Assembly: GCA_021378565.1 (NCBI GenBank)
Contig: JAACJU010000009.1
Span: forward strand, 1-64,000
Origin: Arcobacter sp. LC1
GTDB taxonomy: Bacteria; Campylobacterota; Campylobacteria; Campylobacterales; Arcobacteraceae
Reading direction: 5' to 3'
Length of the DNA: 64,000 nt
Shown: positions 51,665 to 61,172 of the stretch, piece after piece
How positions within the stretch are numbered: the first letter of the stretch is position 1
Layout: each line of letters begins with the position of its first letter
The notes under the pieces: model-generated
Seen by the model: only the letters and a program-made list of their open reading frames with translations
Told to the model about the DNA's origin: nothing
The model's database searches: none
Position numbers and translations under genes: made by a program

Positions 51665-52945
51665 TTAAAGTTCTTTCATTATTTCTTTTGCTGCTTCAAT
51701 ACATTTATCAATCTCTCCATCTGTTATAGGAACACAAATAAATCCTGTTTCGTATTGAGAACAAGCAAAATAAAATCCTTTTTCAAGCATTTTTTTATGA
51801 AATTTTGAGAAACGTTCAAAGTCGCATTTTAAAACATCAGAAAAGTTTTTTGGCACTTTTGAAGAAAAGAAAAAACCAAACATAGAACCTCTTGAAGTAA
51901 CTTCAAAAGGAATATTATTTTCATCTGCTGCTTGTTTTAACCCTTCTACTAATCTTTTTGCTTTTTGCCCTAGAACTTCATAAATACTAGGATTTTCTAT
52001 TAATTTTTCTAAACTTTTAAGCCCTGCACTCATAGCAACAGGATTACCACTTAGTGTACCTGCTTGATAAATTGCACCATCAGGACTTAATTTATCCATA
52101 AGTTTAGCACTTGCTCCAAAGGCTCCAACAGGCATACCTCCACCGATTACTTTTCCAAAAGTAAGAATATCAGCTTTCACTCCAACAAGCCCACTAGCTC
52201 CTTTTAGCGAAGCTCTAAATCCGCTCATTACTTCATCAAAAATAAGCAAGGCATTATTTTCATCGCAAAGTTTTCGCAAGCCCTTTAAAAATTCCAAATC
52301 AGCAGGTATTAAGCCCATATTTCCAGCAAGTGGCTCAATAATAATGCAAGAAATATCAGAACTTTTTTCAAAAGCTTGTTTAACTGAGTTAAGATTATTA
52401 TACTCACAAACCAAAGTATGCTTAGAAAAATCATTTGGCACACCAGGAGAAGAAGGAGAACCAAAAGTTGCCATACCACTTCCGCCTTGAACTAACAAAG
52501 AATCTGAATGCCCGTGATAACAGCCCTCAAATTTGATTATGTCATCTTTGCCCATAGCGCCTCTTGCTAATCTAATAGCGCTCATAGTAGCTTCAGTTCC
52601 ACTACTTACAAAACGGACTTTGTCTATATTGTCAAACAAACCAACTATAGCCTCGGCCAATTTTGTTTCGTTTAAACAAGGAGCTCCATAACTTAGCCCT
52701 TTTTGTACTGCTTTTATAACAACTTCTTCAATATCATAATCGCAATGCCCAAAAATCAAAGGTCCCCATGATTGCACAAAATCTAAATATTCGTTATTAT
52801 CTAAGTCGCTTAAGTATGCGCCTTTTGCTTTTTTTATAAATATAGGACTTGAATCAACCCCTTTAAATGCCCTAACGGGTGAGTCGACTCCTCCAGGAAT
52901 AAACTCTTTTGCTTGCTTAAAAGCTTCTATGGATTTATCAATCAT
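51665..52945 (-). CDS. hemL: Glutamate-1-semialdehyde 2,1-aminomutase
   Basis: The 426-residue PLP enzyme shows [16 protein letters not shown] at the N-terminus, [17 protein letters not shown] near 118, [14 protein letters not shown] near 145, [13 protein letters not shown] near 235, and [15 protein letters not shown] with the Schiff-base lysine near 266. It converts glutamate-1-semialdehyde to 5-aminolevulinate, the first committed step of haem synthesis by the C5 pathway. Length and motifs are normal. The hemL/AtpZ-like/membrane-protein order is typical of Campylobacter. It is divergent from the TonB-like gene with only 48 bases between starts. Confidence 0.95.
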   Translation of the reverse strand: MIDKSIEAFKQAKEFIPGGVDSPVRAFKGVDSSPIFIKKAKGAYLSDLDNNEYLDFVQSWGPLIFGHCDYDIEEVVIKAVQKGLSYGAPCLNETKLAEAIVGLFDNIDKVRFVSSGTEATMSAIRLARGAMGKDDIIKFEGCYHGHSDSLLVQGGSGMATFGSPSSPGVPNDFSKHTLVCEYNNLNSVKQAFEKSSDISCIIIEPLAGNMGLIPADLEFLKGLRKLCDENNALLIFDEVMSGFRASLKGASGLVGVKADILTFGKVIGGGMPVGAFGASAKLMDKLSPDGAIYQAGTLSGNPVAMSAGLKSLEKLIENPSIYEVLGQKAKRLVEGLKQAADENNIPFEVTSRGSMFGFFFSSKVPKNFSDVLKCDFERFSKFHKKMLEKGFYFACSQYETGFICVPITDGEIDKCIEAAKEIMKEL

Positions 52946-52993
52946 ATTGTTTCCTAAATATTTTTTTTGGGTATATTATACTATAATCAAACA

Positions 52994-53809
52994 ATGAAAA
53001 AGCTCATAAGTGCCATTGTATTATCAACTTTACTACATTTATTGCTAGTATTTAATATCCTAAGCCACCATACCAAGGCAGATACGACGCAGGGCACTAA
53101 AAAGTATGAAAAAATTACTTTAGTGAAATTAAGAGTGCAAAAAGAAGTTCCAAAAGAAGTTCCAAAAAATATAAAAAAAACTGTAAAAAAAACAGAAAAA
53201 AAGAAGCAAAGTAAGCAAAAAGAAGAAGTAAGTAAAAAAAATACTAAAAATACTAAAAATATAAAAAAGCAAAAACAAAGTAAAAAAGTAAATATACAAG
53301 ATAGTTATCAAAAAGATATAAATAAATTTTACAAAAAAATAGATAAGGCAAATAAAAAGGTAGTAGAAAAATTGCCAAAAAATTCTCAAAAAAGCAAAAA
53401 AGATGAAAAAAATAAATTAATGTCTTATTTGTCAGCACCTAGTGTTGATGCCAAAACTTATGATGATTTAGCAAAATCATATTTAAATCTTTATGGCAAA
53501 AAATTTGAGAAATTCACAAAAATCCAAAAAGCTTATATAGAAAAACATCTTGAAGATATAGGACTTATCACTCAAAGGTACCTTTACTATCCTGATAGTG
53601 CGGTGGCTACTAGGTCTCAAGGTGGCAATGTAGTGCAATTTTACTTGCATCCAAATGGAGATATTAGTGATTTAATACTTTTGCAAAGTTCAGGATATTC
53701 AACTTTAGATGACAATTCTTTGCAAACTGTAAGAGTGGCGTACAAAGACTATCCACGACCAAAGCAAGTAACTTTAATAAGAATTTTTATAAATTATCGT
53801 TTAAGATGA
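52994..53809 (+). CDS. TonB-like energy transducer / cell-envelope protein
   Basis: Starting at the ATG at 52994, the product is 271 residues. It has one N-terminal membrane helix (KKLISAIVLSTLLHLLLVFN), a long Lys-rich periplasmic linker (about 45-135), and a C-terminal TonB-like fold (YYPDSAVATRSQGGNVVQFYL, cited by its YYPDSAVATRSQGG core; then LHPNGDISDLILLQSSGY and LDDNSLQTVRVAY). The Lys-rich linker without Pro-Glu repeats and the lack of exbBD nearby leave TonB or TolA-like roles open. An upstream frame to 52967 exists, but it contains the likely -10 box. Confidence 0.7.
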   Translation: MKKLISAIVLSTLLHLLLVFNILSHHTKADTTQGTKKYEKITLVKLRVQKEVPKEVPKNIKKTVKKTEKKKQSKQKEEVSKKNTKNTKNIKKQKQSKKVNIQDSYQKDINKFYKKIDKANKKVVEKLPKNSQKSKKDEKNKLMSYLSAPSVDAKTYDDLAKSYLNLYGKKFEKFTKIQKAYIEKHLEDIGLITQRYLYYPDSAVATRSQGGNVVQFYLHPNGDISDLILLQSSGYSTLDDNSLQTVRVAYKDYPRPKQVTLIRIFINYRLR

Positions 53810-53828
53810 TATAGATATTTATATTTAT

Positions 53829-54935
53829 TTACATTTTTCTTTTAAAGGCGTAAGAATCTTTAAACCTAAATGCTACAAGATTTTCTAGTATTGCAAACAT
53901 TGCAATAAAATCTAAAAAAGCACTTCCACCATAGGATACAAAAGGCAGAGGGATACCCACAACAGGAGCAAATCCTATGACCATAAGAATATTGATACTA
54001 GTATTAAAAAATATCATAAAGCCAACGCTTAGCGATACTACGGATATCATATAGTCTTCTTTGTGCGAAAATAAAAAGGACAAAAGGTGCAAAATCAAAA
54101 GTAAATAAAGTATAATCAAAGCAGAAGAACCTAGAAAGCCATAGCGTTCTACAAAATAAGCAAAAATAAAATCACTTGTTGCAATAGGTAAAAATTTCAG
54201 CTGAGTTTGAGTAGCATCTTTTTTATCCTTGCCATCAATTCCACCTGAGCCGATGGCAATTATTGATTGTTGGACGTGATAGCTTGGTTTTCTTGAGACA
54301 AAATTAACTATTCTTCTTTTTTGATAATCTTTAATACCGTAAGAATAAATAACAGGAGATGCCAAGGCTAAAACCAAGGCAATTCCTAACCAAATTCTCC
54401 AATTCACCCCAATTATAAATAAAATAGCGTAACCTACAAAAAGAAGTATTAAAGCTGTTCCTAAATCAGGCTCTTTTGCAACTAAAACAAAAGGGATTAA
54501 AATATAAATAGAAAAATAAGCAAATTTTGCTAAACCGTAGCCTCCTTTTTCAGGAGGTTCTTGACTTATTAAATATCCTAGCATCAAAATCAGCATAGGT
54601 TTTATAAGCTCTGAGGGTTGAAAAGTTAGATTAACAAAAGGAATTTCTATCCATCTTCTAGCACCTAATTTTGATACACCAAATAAATCAACAAAAATAA
54701 GTAAAAGTATGCCAAACCAATAAATAAAAGGAATTAACCTATAGTTTTTTCTTATGGGCAGAAAAAATATAAATATAAAAACAAAGACAGCAATTAATAA
54801 ATATATTAATTGTTTATTTGCTAAAATTTCATTTATTTCGTGAATTAAGCTATGTGATACCAAGATTAATGGTAAAATAAGTAAAATTAATAAATAGTCA
54901 AAATGTAAAAAAATTCTTTTATCAAAAAAATGCAT
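53829..54935 (-). CDS. rodA: Rod-shape-determining protein RodA (FtsW/RodA/SpoVE family)
   Basis: The product is a SEDS glycosyltransferase of about 368 residues with ten or so membrane helices. Motifs are FQPSELIKPMLIL near residue 110, KEPDLGTALILLFVG near 155 with the catalytic aspartate, GSGGIDGKDKKDATQTQLKFLPIATSDFIFA split over about 232-260, and GIPLPFVSYGGSAFL near 335. RodA polymerises lipid II for lateral wall growth with PBP2. I prefer the ATG at 54935; the TTG at 54950 would leave only 3 bases to the divergent gene. Confidence 0.88.
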   Translation of the reverse strand: MHFFDKRIFLHFDYLLILLILPLILVSHSLIHEINEILANKQLIYLLIAVFVFIFIFFLPIRKNYRLIPFIYWFGILLLIFVDLFGVSKLGARRWIEIPFVNLTFQPSELIKPMLILMLGYLISQEPPEKGGYGLAKFAYFSIYILIPFVLVAKEPDLGTALILLFVGYAILFIIGVNWRIWLGIALVLALASPVIYSYGIKDYQKRRIVNFVSRKPSYHVQQSIIAIGSGGIDGKDKKDATQTQLKFLPIATSDFIFAYFVERYGFLGSSALIILYLLLILHLLSFLFSHKEDYMISVVSLSVGFMIFFNTSINILMVIGFAPVVGIPLPFVSYGGSAFLDFIAMFAILENLVAFRFKDSYAFKRKM

Positions 54936-54953
54936 ATGAAAGAGTAGCAAAAA

Positions 54954-55922
54954 ATGTATAAATATCTTATTGTAGATGAGAAAAATCGCTTAGATAAATT
55001 TTTAACTAAGCATTTTAACTCAAGTAGAAACCAAATTGAACAAATGATTAAAGCCTCTTTTGTTAAAGTTGATGAAAAAATTATCACGAAAACAGGTTAT
55101 AAGCTGGATATAAATCAAAAAATAGAAGTTAAAATTGAAGCGGCCAAGAAAAGCTTGGAAAGTGAAACTAAAATTGATTTTGATATAGAGCGAATTTATG
55201 AAGATGAACATATTTTAGTAATAAATAAACCGATAAATTTAGTAGTTCACAAAGCGCCAAGTGTAAAAGAGCCAACTTTGGTTGACTGGTTAAGATTTAA
55301 TAATATTTCTTTATCAACACTTAGTGCACAAGAAAGACACGGAATTGTGCATAGGCTTGACAAAGGCACAAGTGGAGCTATGGTAATTGCTAAAACCAAT
55401 CTTGCACAAGCTAGTTTAGCAAAACAACTCCAAAGCAAAGAAATGGGAAGATATTATTTAGGTTTAATAGATTTGCCCTTAAAAGAAAATATAATAATAG
55501 AAAATTGCTTAGGACGAAATCCAAAAAATAGATTAAAAATTAGTGCTGTCAAAGAAGGAAAATATGCAAAATCAGCTTTTTTAAAACTATGCACTAGTCA
55601 AAATAATTCCTTTGAATTAATCTCAGCAAAACTTTTTACAGGAAGAACTCACCAAATAAGAGCACACCTAAACTCAATCTCTAGGCATATTTTAGGAGAT
55701 GATTTATATGGTTTTAAGAGCAACTTAAGTAAAATATCGAGGATTTATCTACATGCTTATACTCTTTATCTAATCCACCCATTAAGTGGAGAAAAGATTA
55801 GTTTTGTAGCTAAAATACCAAATGATTTTAATATTTTTTTAGAAGATTATTTTTTAAAGGACGAAATAAATGAAAAAATCAATCCAGATTTTATCTTTAA
55901 TAATTTTAATAATTTTTGTTAG
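54954..55922 (+). CDS. RluD-type ribosomal RNA pseudouridine synthase
   Basis: The 322-residue protein has an N-terminal S4-like RNA-binding domain (RLDKFLTKHFNSSRNQIEQMI, residues 11-31, cited by RLDKFLTKHF) and the RluA/RluD catalytic domain with HGIVHRLDKGTSGAMVIAKT near 131, where HRLDKGTSG holds the catalytic Asp, plus LFTGRTHQIRAHL near 226 and a DDLYG motif. It modifies uridines in 23S rRNA. The exact positions (RluC or RluD) cannot be read. It overlaps flpA by 53 bases, which is unusually long. It starts the flpA-trmB-ftsEX transcript. Confidence 0.88.
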   Translation: MYKYLIVDEKNRLDKFLTKHFNSSRNQIEQMIKASFVKVDEKIITKTGYKLDINQKIEVKIEAAKKSLESETKIDFDIERIYEDEHILVINKPINLVVHKAPSVKEPTLVDWLRFNNISLSTLSAQERHGIVHRLDKGTSGAMVIAKTNLAQASLAKQLQSKEMGRYYLGLIDLPLKENIIIENCLGRNPKNRLKISAVKEGKYAKSAFLKLCTSQNNSFELISAKLFTGRTHQIRAHLNSISRHILGDDLYGFKSNLSKISRIYLHAYTLYLIHPLSGEKISFVAKIPNDFNIFLEDYFLKDEINEKINPDFIFNNFNNFC

Positions 55923-57144
55923 TGGATGTACTGGCCTTTCAGGGCTAGGGCAAAAGCAAACACCAAAAACTGATTCTAGCCTAGAAGTAGTTAAAACAAG
56001 TTCCATAAAAGCTTTAAGCGACATGACATCTGTCGCACTTGAATGGAAAAAAGTAACTGATAGTAGAATAAAAGGCTATAATATTTATCGTTCTAATTTT
56101 ATAAAAAGTGGACAAAAATTACACCTATTAGAATACATACCAAATAGATATAGTGCACATTTTGTGGATACAAATTTAACTCCAAATACAAAATTTTTAT
56201 ATGCAATTTCTTCAGTCTCAAAACGAGGTTTTCAATCAAAACTTACTAGAGCCATAGCTGTTACTACAACTGCTCCACTTATACCTGTAAGTTTTGTTCA
56301 AGCAATAAGCAATCTTCCAGGAGAAATAAAAATTCTTTGGAGACCTTATCCAAACCCTAGCATAAAGTATTATTCAATCCAAAGAAAAAATCCTTCAAAA
56401 GCTGGATGGGATAATTTAGAAACAATACAAAATAGATTGAGTGTCGAATATATTGATAAAGGGCTTGATAATGATGCAGTTTATATGTATAGAGTAATTG
56501 CTTATACATTTAACGGTATTGCAAGTTTGCCAAGTGAAATAGTAAAAGCTCAAACTAAACCTTTGCCACAAGGTGTAAATAACTTAAAAGCAACAATTAA
56601 TCAAGCAAGAAGAATCACCCTAACTTGGAAACCATCAAATACAAGTGATGTAGTTAAATACAAAATTTATTCAAGTGATGAATCAGATGGTTCTTTTTCA
56701 CCGATTGCTACTGTTCCAAGCTCACAGTTAAAATATACAAATCCTGTAAATAAAAATGGTAAAGTTATGTTTTACAAAATTGCTTCAGTTGATAAAGATA
56801 AACTTGAAACTGCCTTAGATATGCATTCAATAATGGGGCATACTTTGCCAAGACCTGCTAAACCTATTGTAACTCTAGCACAAATCCAAGGACAAAAAGC
56901 TATCATACATTGGAAAGCTGGGGACAAAAGAACAGTTTCTTATATCGTTCATAAAGTAATTCAAGAAAGTATGTTTAACACAAAAACGCTAAATTATAGA
57001 AATGTCAAAAGAACTAGTTTTGTTGATAAAGATATAGTAAGAGGTATAAAGTATAAATATATTCTTCAAGCTGTAGATAAAAATGGAATTTTATCAGCTA
57101 GAACTTCAGCGGCTACTTTGGTTTTACCAACATTAAAAAAATAG
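55870..57144 (+). CDS. flpA: Fibronectin type III-domain lipoprotein (FlpA)
   Basis: The 424-residue lipoprotein has a signal ending in lipobox VSGC (C20) and three or four fibronectin type III modules. Repeating edges such as VALEWKKVTDSRIKGYNIYRS, IKILWRPYPNPSIKYYSIQ, ITLTWKPSNTSDVVKYKIY and AIIHWKAGDKRTVSYIVH (each cited from its W-x core) mark domain starts. In C. jejuni, FlpA is a fibronectin-binding surface adhesin. Gene order matches C. jejuni around flpA (rluD-like, trmB, ftsE, ftsX, M23). At the place of the C. jejuni WRPHPDFRV site, this protein reads WRPYPNPSI at 157-165. Confidence 0.8.
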   Translation: MKKSIQILSLIILIIFVSGCTGLSGLGQKQTPKTDSSLEVVKTSSIKALSDMTSVALEWKKVTDSRIKGYNIYRSNFIKSGQKLHLLEYIPNRYSAHFVDTNLTPNTKFLYAISSVSKRGFQSKLTRAIAVTTTAPLIPVSFVQAISNLPGEIKILWRPYPNPSIKYYSIQRKNPSKAGWDNLETIQNRLSVEYIDKGLDNDAVYMYRVIAYTFNGIASLPSEIVKAQTKPLPQGVNNLKATINQARRITLTWKPSNTSDVVKYKIYSSDESDGSFSPIATVPSSQLKYTNPVNKNGKVMFYKIASVDKDKLETALDMHSIMGHTLPRPAKPIVTLAQIQGQKAIIHWKAGDKRTVSYIVHKVIQESMFNTKTLNYRNVKRTSFVDKDIVRGIKYKYILQAVDKNGILSARTSAATLVLPTLKK

Positions 57145-57159
57145 TCATTAAGCTAGTCC

Positions 57160-58350
57160 GTGCCACATATTTTACTTAAAGATTGCTTTTTAGCTAGTCC
57201 TTGCCAAAGCGAGGGCTTTGATTTTAAAAATGTTTTTAAACTTCAAACTAAATACAAAACTGAGCATAAAGCTGAATATAAAATCTTAGTAAAAAAAGAA
57301 AAAGTTGAATTTTTGCTAAGTTTAAAGCAAAAAGATAAAGCTTGGCTGTTAAAATCTGATAAAACTACGAGAATTTCTCCGATTGAAATTATAAAAAATA
57401 GTATAAATGCTTATGCAAAATTAGCAAATTCAAAAATTTTATTCTCAAACACTCAAAATCTTGGTAAAGCAAAAGCTAGTAATGCTTATCATAAAGATAT
57501 AAATTTTTTTTTAAATGATTTTAAGAATTTGACTAAAAATAAAAAAACTTTTTTAGAAATTGGCTTTGGAAGTGGAAGGCATCTTTTATACCTTGCAAAA
57601 AAAAATCCTAAAGATATTTTTATAGGACTTGAAATTCACAAACCTTCACTTGAGCAAGTACTGAGACAAATTCACTTACAAGATTTAAAAAATATTTATT
57701 TATTAGATTATGATGCTAGAATTTTTTTAGAATTTTTAAATTCAAATTCTTTAGAAAAAATCTTTGTGCATTTTCCTGTGCCTTGGGATAAAAAACCCCA
57801 TAGAAGAGTTTTTTCAAAAGAATTTATAAATCAATCCTTAAGAGTACTTTCATTAAATTCTTCGCTTGAACTTAGAACTGATAGCAGAAAATATTTTGAT
57901 TTTTGCCTTGGGCTAACAACAAATCTGAATAAGGCTACAATACAAATTGATATAAACAAAGAACTTGAAATTAGCTCAAAATATGAAGACAGATGGAAAA
58001 AACAAGAGAAAAATATTTATGATATTAAACTTTACTCACAAAAAATTAGTAAAGAATTAGAACTTTTTGATGAATTTTCCTTTGAGTGTGAGTATAATTT
58101 CGCTAAAATTATAAATCAAGAATATAAAAGTGCTTTTGTTTATGCAAAATATTTTGTTCATTTTGAAAAAATTTACATTTTTTCAAAGACAAGTGGATTA
58201 ATTTTACTGAGTTTTGGAGATTTCTCTAAACCTTTAAGCAAATATTTGATTTTTGAGAATAATAAATGTCGATATTTTCAGGGTAAGCCTTTGGCATCTT
58301 TGGCAAATATTGAGGCACATAAAAAAATAAAAGAGTTATTAAGCGCATGA
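57160..58350 (+). CDS. trmB: tRNA (guanine-N7-)-methyltransferase
   Basis: The 396-residue protein is longer than E. coli TrmB, as usual in Campylobacterota. An N-terminal extension (about 1-120) precedes the methyltransferase domain with FLEIGFGSGRHLLYLAK near 128, FIGLEIHKPSLEQVL near 150, and the family-defining VHFPVPWDKKPHRRVFSKEFI near 204 (PVPWDKKPHRR). It makes m7G46 in tRNA variable loops. Start is GTG at 57160, 15 bases after flpA. It overlaps ftsE by 4 bases. Confidence 0.88.
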   Translation: MPHILLKDCFLASPCQSEGFDFKNVFKLQTKYKTEHKAEYKILVKKEKVEFLLSLKQKDKAWLLKSDKTTRISPIEIIKNSINAYAKLANSKILFSNTQNLGKAKASNAYHKDINFFLNDFKNLTKNKKTFLEIGFGSGRHLLYLAKKNPKDIFIGLEIHKPSLEQVLRQIHLQDLKNIYLLDYDARIFLEFLNSNSLEKIFVHFPVPWDKKPHRRVFSKEFINQSLRVLSLNSSLELRTDSRKYFDFCLGLTTNLNKATIQIDINKELEISSKYEDRWKKQEKNIYDIKLYSQKISKELELFDEFSFECEYNFAKIINQEYKSAFVYAKYFVHFEKIYIFSKTSGLILLSFGDFSKPLSKYLIFENNKCRYFQGKPLASLANIEAHKKIKELLSA

Positions 58351-59009
58351 TTGAAGCAAAAGATATATACCTAACTTATGATAAAAGTCACTTTATTATC
58401 AAAAAAGCAAATTTTAAAATTAGAAATAAAGAATTTATTTTTATAGCTGGAAAAAGTGGTAGTGGCAAATCGACACTTATAAAATCCCTTTATGGGCAAA
58501 TTCCTTTAAAGTATGGTTCTTTGAGAGTTTGTGAAAGTGAGCTTTTTAAGGTAAAGCAAAAACAACTTAGAAATTTAAGACAAGATATTGGCATAATTTT
58601 CCAAGATTATAAATTAATCAAAAAATTCAATATTGAAGAGAATATTTTATTGCCTTTAAAAATAAATGGATATTCAGCTGATGTTTCAGCTCAACAAGTT
58701 AAAAACTTACTTAGCCATGTAAACTTGATGGATAAGGCTAAATATTATCCTGACCAATTAAGTGGAGGAGAACAGCAAAGAGTAGCAGTTGCTAGAGCCT
58801 TAGCACATAATCCAAGATTAATAATAGCTGATGAACCTACTGGAAACCTAGATGATTACTCAGCTGAAGTTGTTTGGAGTTTATTAAAAGGTGCAAATGA
58901 GCAACTTGGGATTACTGTTGTTGTCGTAACCCATAGAGTGCCTAAAAATTTTGGTATAAATTTTAGGCAATTGGCTATACAAAATGGTGTGGTTTATGAA
59001 GTCTTTTAG
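58347..59009 (+). CDS. ftsE: Cell-division ABC transporter ATP-binding protein FtsE
   Basis: The 220-residue ATPase has Walker [16 protein letters not shown] near residue 33, [15 protein letters not shown], signature [19 protein letters not shown] near 134, Walker [13 protein letters not shown], and VVTHRV. FtsE sits with FtsX at the divisome and transmits ATP cycles across the membrane to activate peptidoglycan hydrolysis through a periplasmic partner. The gene overlaps trmB by 4 bases and the next gene by 26 bases or fewer. The FtsE call over LolD-like ATPases rests on its FtsX and EnvC-like neighbours. Confidence 0.88.
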   Translation: MIEAKDIYLTYDKSHFIIKKANFKIRNKEFIFIAGKSGSGKSTLIKSLYGQIPLKYGSLRVCESELFKVKQKQLRNLRQDIGIIFQDYKLIKKFNIEENILLPLKINGYSADVSAQQVKNLLSHVNLMDKAKYYPDQLSGGEQQRVAVARALAHNPRLIIADEPTGNLDDYSAEVVWSLLKGANEQLGITVVVVTHRVPKNFGINFRQLAIQNGVVYEVF

Positions 59010-59814
59010 TAATTTCTTATCTTTTTTTGTACCTTTAGTTTTAATGCTTATTGCATTTAGTATTTTTTTAGTTTCATCAAACTTACTAAAAGAGTATAAG
59101 CAAAGTATTTCAAATGATTATTCTATTTTCTTAGTAGCAAATACCCCTATTTTAAAAAATAACTTTGAATCTTTTAGTGATATAAAAGTAAAAAAAATAG
59201 ATGAGATTAAGAGAAAAAAAATTATTTCAAGTATGAAAGAATCTTTATCTGGTGATGCAATTACCTTACTTAAGCAAAAATTGCCTTATTTTTATAAATT
59301 ATATTTAGAACGTTTTCCAACTACAAATGAGTTGATAAGTATAAAACAAGAAATTTTAAAAAATAAAAATATAAGAAAAATAGAGATTTTTAGTAAAAAT
59401 CACGACCAAGTTTATGAACTTTTTTCTTTAGTGCAAAAGATTACTATCATACTTTTTGTACTTTTGGCAATTTTTGCAATTTTGCTCTTAAGTAAGCAAA
59501 TCAGGATTTGGCTTTATGCACATGCTGAGAAAATATCTATTATGAAACTTCATGGTGCTTCTACGATTTATAGTGCGTCAACGTTAATAAAAGATGCACT
59601 AAATGCAGCTTTTTTTTCTTGTATTTTTGCTTGTATTGCATTGTTTCTTATCTCACAAAATATAAGTGAAATCTTGCCCTATTCTTTACACGGTTTTACT
59701 TTCCACCTTAGTTTGAAATTTGATTTCCTAGCAATATTCGCTCTAGCTTTTGTAATATCAATCTCTAGTATTTTTAGCGTTTTATTTTTTTATAGTATTT
59801 CAAAAGATGTCTAG
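58984..59814 (+). CDS. ftsX: Cell-division protein FtsX
   Basis: The 276-residue protein has a short N-terminus, a first membrane helix (about 12-32), a periplasmic domain (about 35-150) and three more helices (about 155-175, 205-230, 245-270). The DAL-x-LHGASxxxIxxAxL-type segment ISIMKLHGASTIYSASTLI before the third helix is typical of FtsX/MacB permeases (cited as MKLHGASTIYSAS). It couples FtsE to a periplasmic hydrolase activator. The first ATG is at 58984; an ATG at 58996 is equally plausible and shortens the overlap with ftsE. It ends 8 bases into the M23-like gene. Confidence 0.82.
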   Translation: MVWFMKSFSNFLSFFVPLVLMLIAFSIFLVSSNLLKEYKQSISNDYSIFLVANTPILKNNFESFSDIKVKKIDEIKRKKIISSMKESLSGDAITLLKQKLPYFYKLYLERFPTTNELISIKQEILKNKNIRKIEIFSKNHDQVYELFSLVQKITIILFVLLAIFAILLLSKQIRIWLYAHAEKISIMKLHGASTIYSASTLIKDALNAAFFSCIFACIALFLISQNISEILPYSLHGFTFHLSLKFDFLAIFALAFVISISSIFSVLFFYSISKDV

Positions 59815-61102
59815 AGCAATATTATTCCCCCTGATTATTTTTGCTTTATTAATTAGCAATTTGCATGGTACTTCAATAGAGCAAAAAATAAAACACAACA
59901 AAAGTCAACTTCTTACAAATAAAAATAATGCCAAATTAACAAATTATAAACTAAAGATTCTAGTAAAGCAAATAAAAATAGAATCAAAAGAATTAAGTAA
60001 ATTAGAATCAGATATTAAATCTTTAAATAAAAAAATTAATAATAAAAAATCTGAGCTAAGCAGTGCAAAAAACAATCTACAAAACTTAGAAAACAACTCG
60101 AAAAAACTTTTAAAAGAAAAAAAAACAAGTGAAGAAAAAATAATAAACACTATAATTGATAATTTTTCTTCTTCAGTTGGACTAAATTTTGGACAAGATA
60201 GCTCAGAAAAAGCTATCATTGATTCACAAATCTATAGACTACTTCTCAATAATTCTAAAGATAATATCATAAGATTAAATAGCAATTACATGCAGTTATC
60301 ACAAAATCAATCCGATAGTCAAGCACACATTTCGAAGATAAAAATATATATTACAAAAAGAGAAGCAGAAAAAGAAAAACTTCATAGACTTATGAAAATG
60401 CAGAAAAGAGTAGTTTATTCTTTTAGACAAAAGCACAGAGCCTATCAAAGTCAACTCAAAAAAACACTTAAAAAACAAGATTCATTGTCTAGCTTATTAG
60501 GCAAATTAAAAATACTGAAAAAAGCAAGAGAAGACAAGGCAAAAAGAAGACAAAAAGAAAGAGAAGAAAGAATAAAAGCTCTTTTAATGCAAAAAGGTGG
60601 TACAAAACAAGATTCTTCTAGCTTAAAAAATATGCAAAGTCATTTTGTGAAAAATATCAATTTTGATGTTCGTATGCTTGGCTCTTCAATAACAGGTATA
60701 AAAGTAGCTACGTATAGAGGTAAAAAAACAATTCCACCCTTAAAACATTTTACTATAACCAAAAAATTTGGAAAATATTTTGATCCTGTATATAAAATAA
60801 AATTATTTAATGACTCTATCATTTTAAAACCTAAAAGCTCTAAAGCAAAAGTTTACGCGGTCTTAAGTGGTAAAATTGTTTATGCTAAAAAAAATACAAG
60901 TATGTTTGACAATATTGTTATAATAGAACATGCACATGGTTTACATACAATTTATTCACATCTTGATGAAATTTCACCACGCTTAAAAGTAGGACGTTGG
61001 GTACCAAAAGGATATGTAGTTGGAAGAGTTGATGATGTATTAAACTTCCAAGTTATTAAAAACAATGATTATATAAATCCCAAAGAGTTATTTTCTAAAT
61101 AG
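59807..61102 (+). CDS. EnvC-like protein: coiled coil plus degenerate LytM (M23) domain
   Basis: The 431-residue protein has a signal peptide (hydrophobic LFPLIIFALLISNLHG), a long coiled coil (about 25-265, KIKHNKSQLLTNKNN onward), and a C-terminal LytM-like domain (about 330-431). Its conserved fold motif EHAHGLHTIYSHLDEI is present, but the zinc ligands are not: the usual HLHFE is VLNFQ, and no HxxxD site is visible earlier. EnvC of E. coli is likewise catalytically dead and activates amidases under FtsEX control. The immediate ftsE-ftsX context supports that role. It overlaps ftsX by 8 bases. Confidence 0.8.
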   Translation: MSRAILFPLIIFALLISNLHGTSIEQKIKHNKSQLLTNKNNAKLTNYKLKILVKQIKIESKELSKLESDIKSLNKKINNKKSELSSAKNNLQNLENNSKKLLKEKKTSEEKIINTIIDNFSSSVGLNFGQDSSEKAIIDSQIYRLLLNNSKDNIIRLNSNYMQLSQNQSDSQAHISKIKIYITKREAEKEKLHRLMKMQKRVVYSFRQKHRAYQSQLKKTLKKQDSLSSLLGKLKILKKAREDKAKRRQKEREERIKALLMQKGGTKQDSSSLKNMQSHFVKNINFDVRMLGSSITGIKVATYRGKKTIPPLKHFTITKKFGKYFDPVYKIKLFNDSIILKPKSSKAKVYAVLSGKIVYAKKNTSMFDNIVIIEHAHGLHTIYSHLDEISPRLKVGRWVPKGYVVGRVDDVLNFQVIKNNDYINPKELFSK

Positions 61103-61172
61103 CTTTAAAAAATAGTTCTGCAATTGTGATGATTTTATTTTAAAAGAGTTTAAATTTTAAAAAAGGACAAGT

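Noticed and set aside
53129-53438. Phe-rich minus-strand open frames opposite the TonB-like gene
   Set aside because: They are shadows of the Lys-rich linker (AAA/AAG read as TTT/CTT) with no ribosome site.
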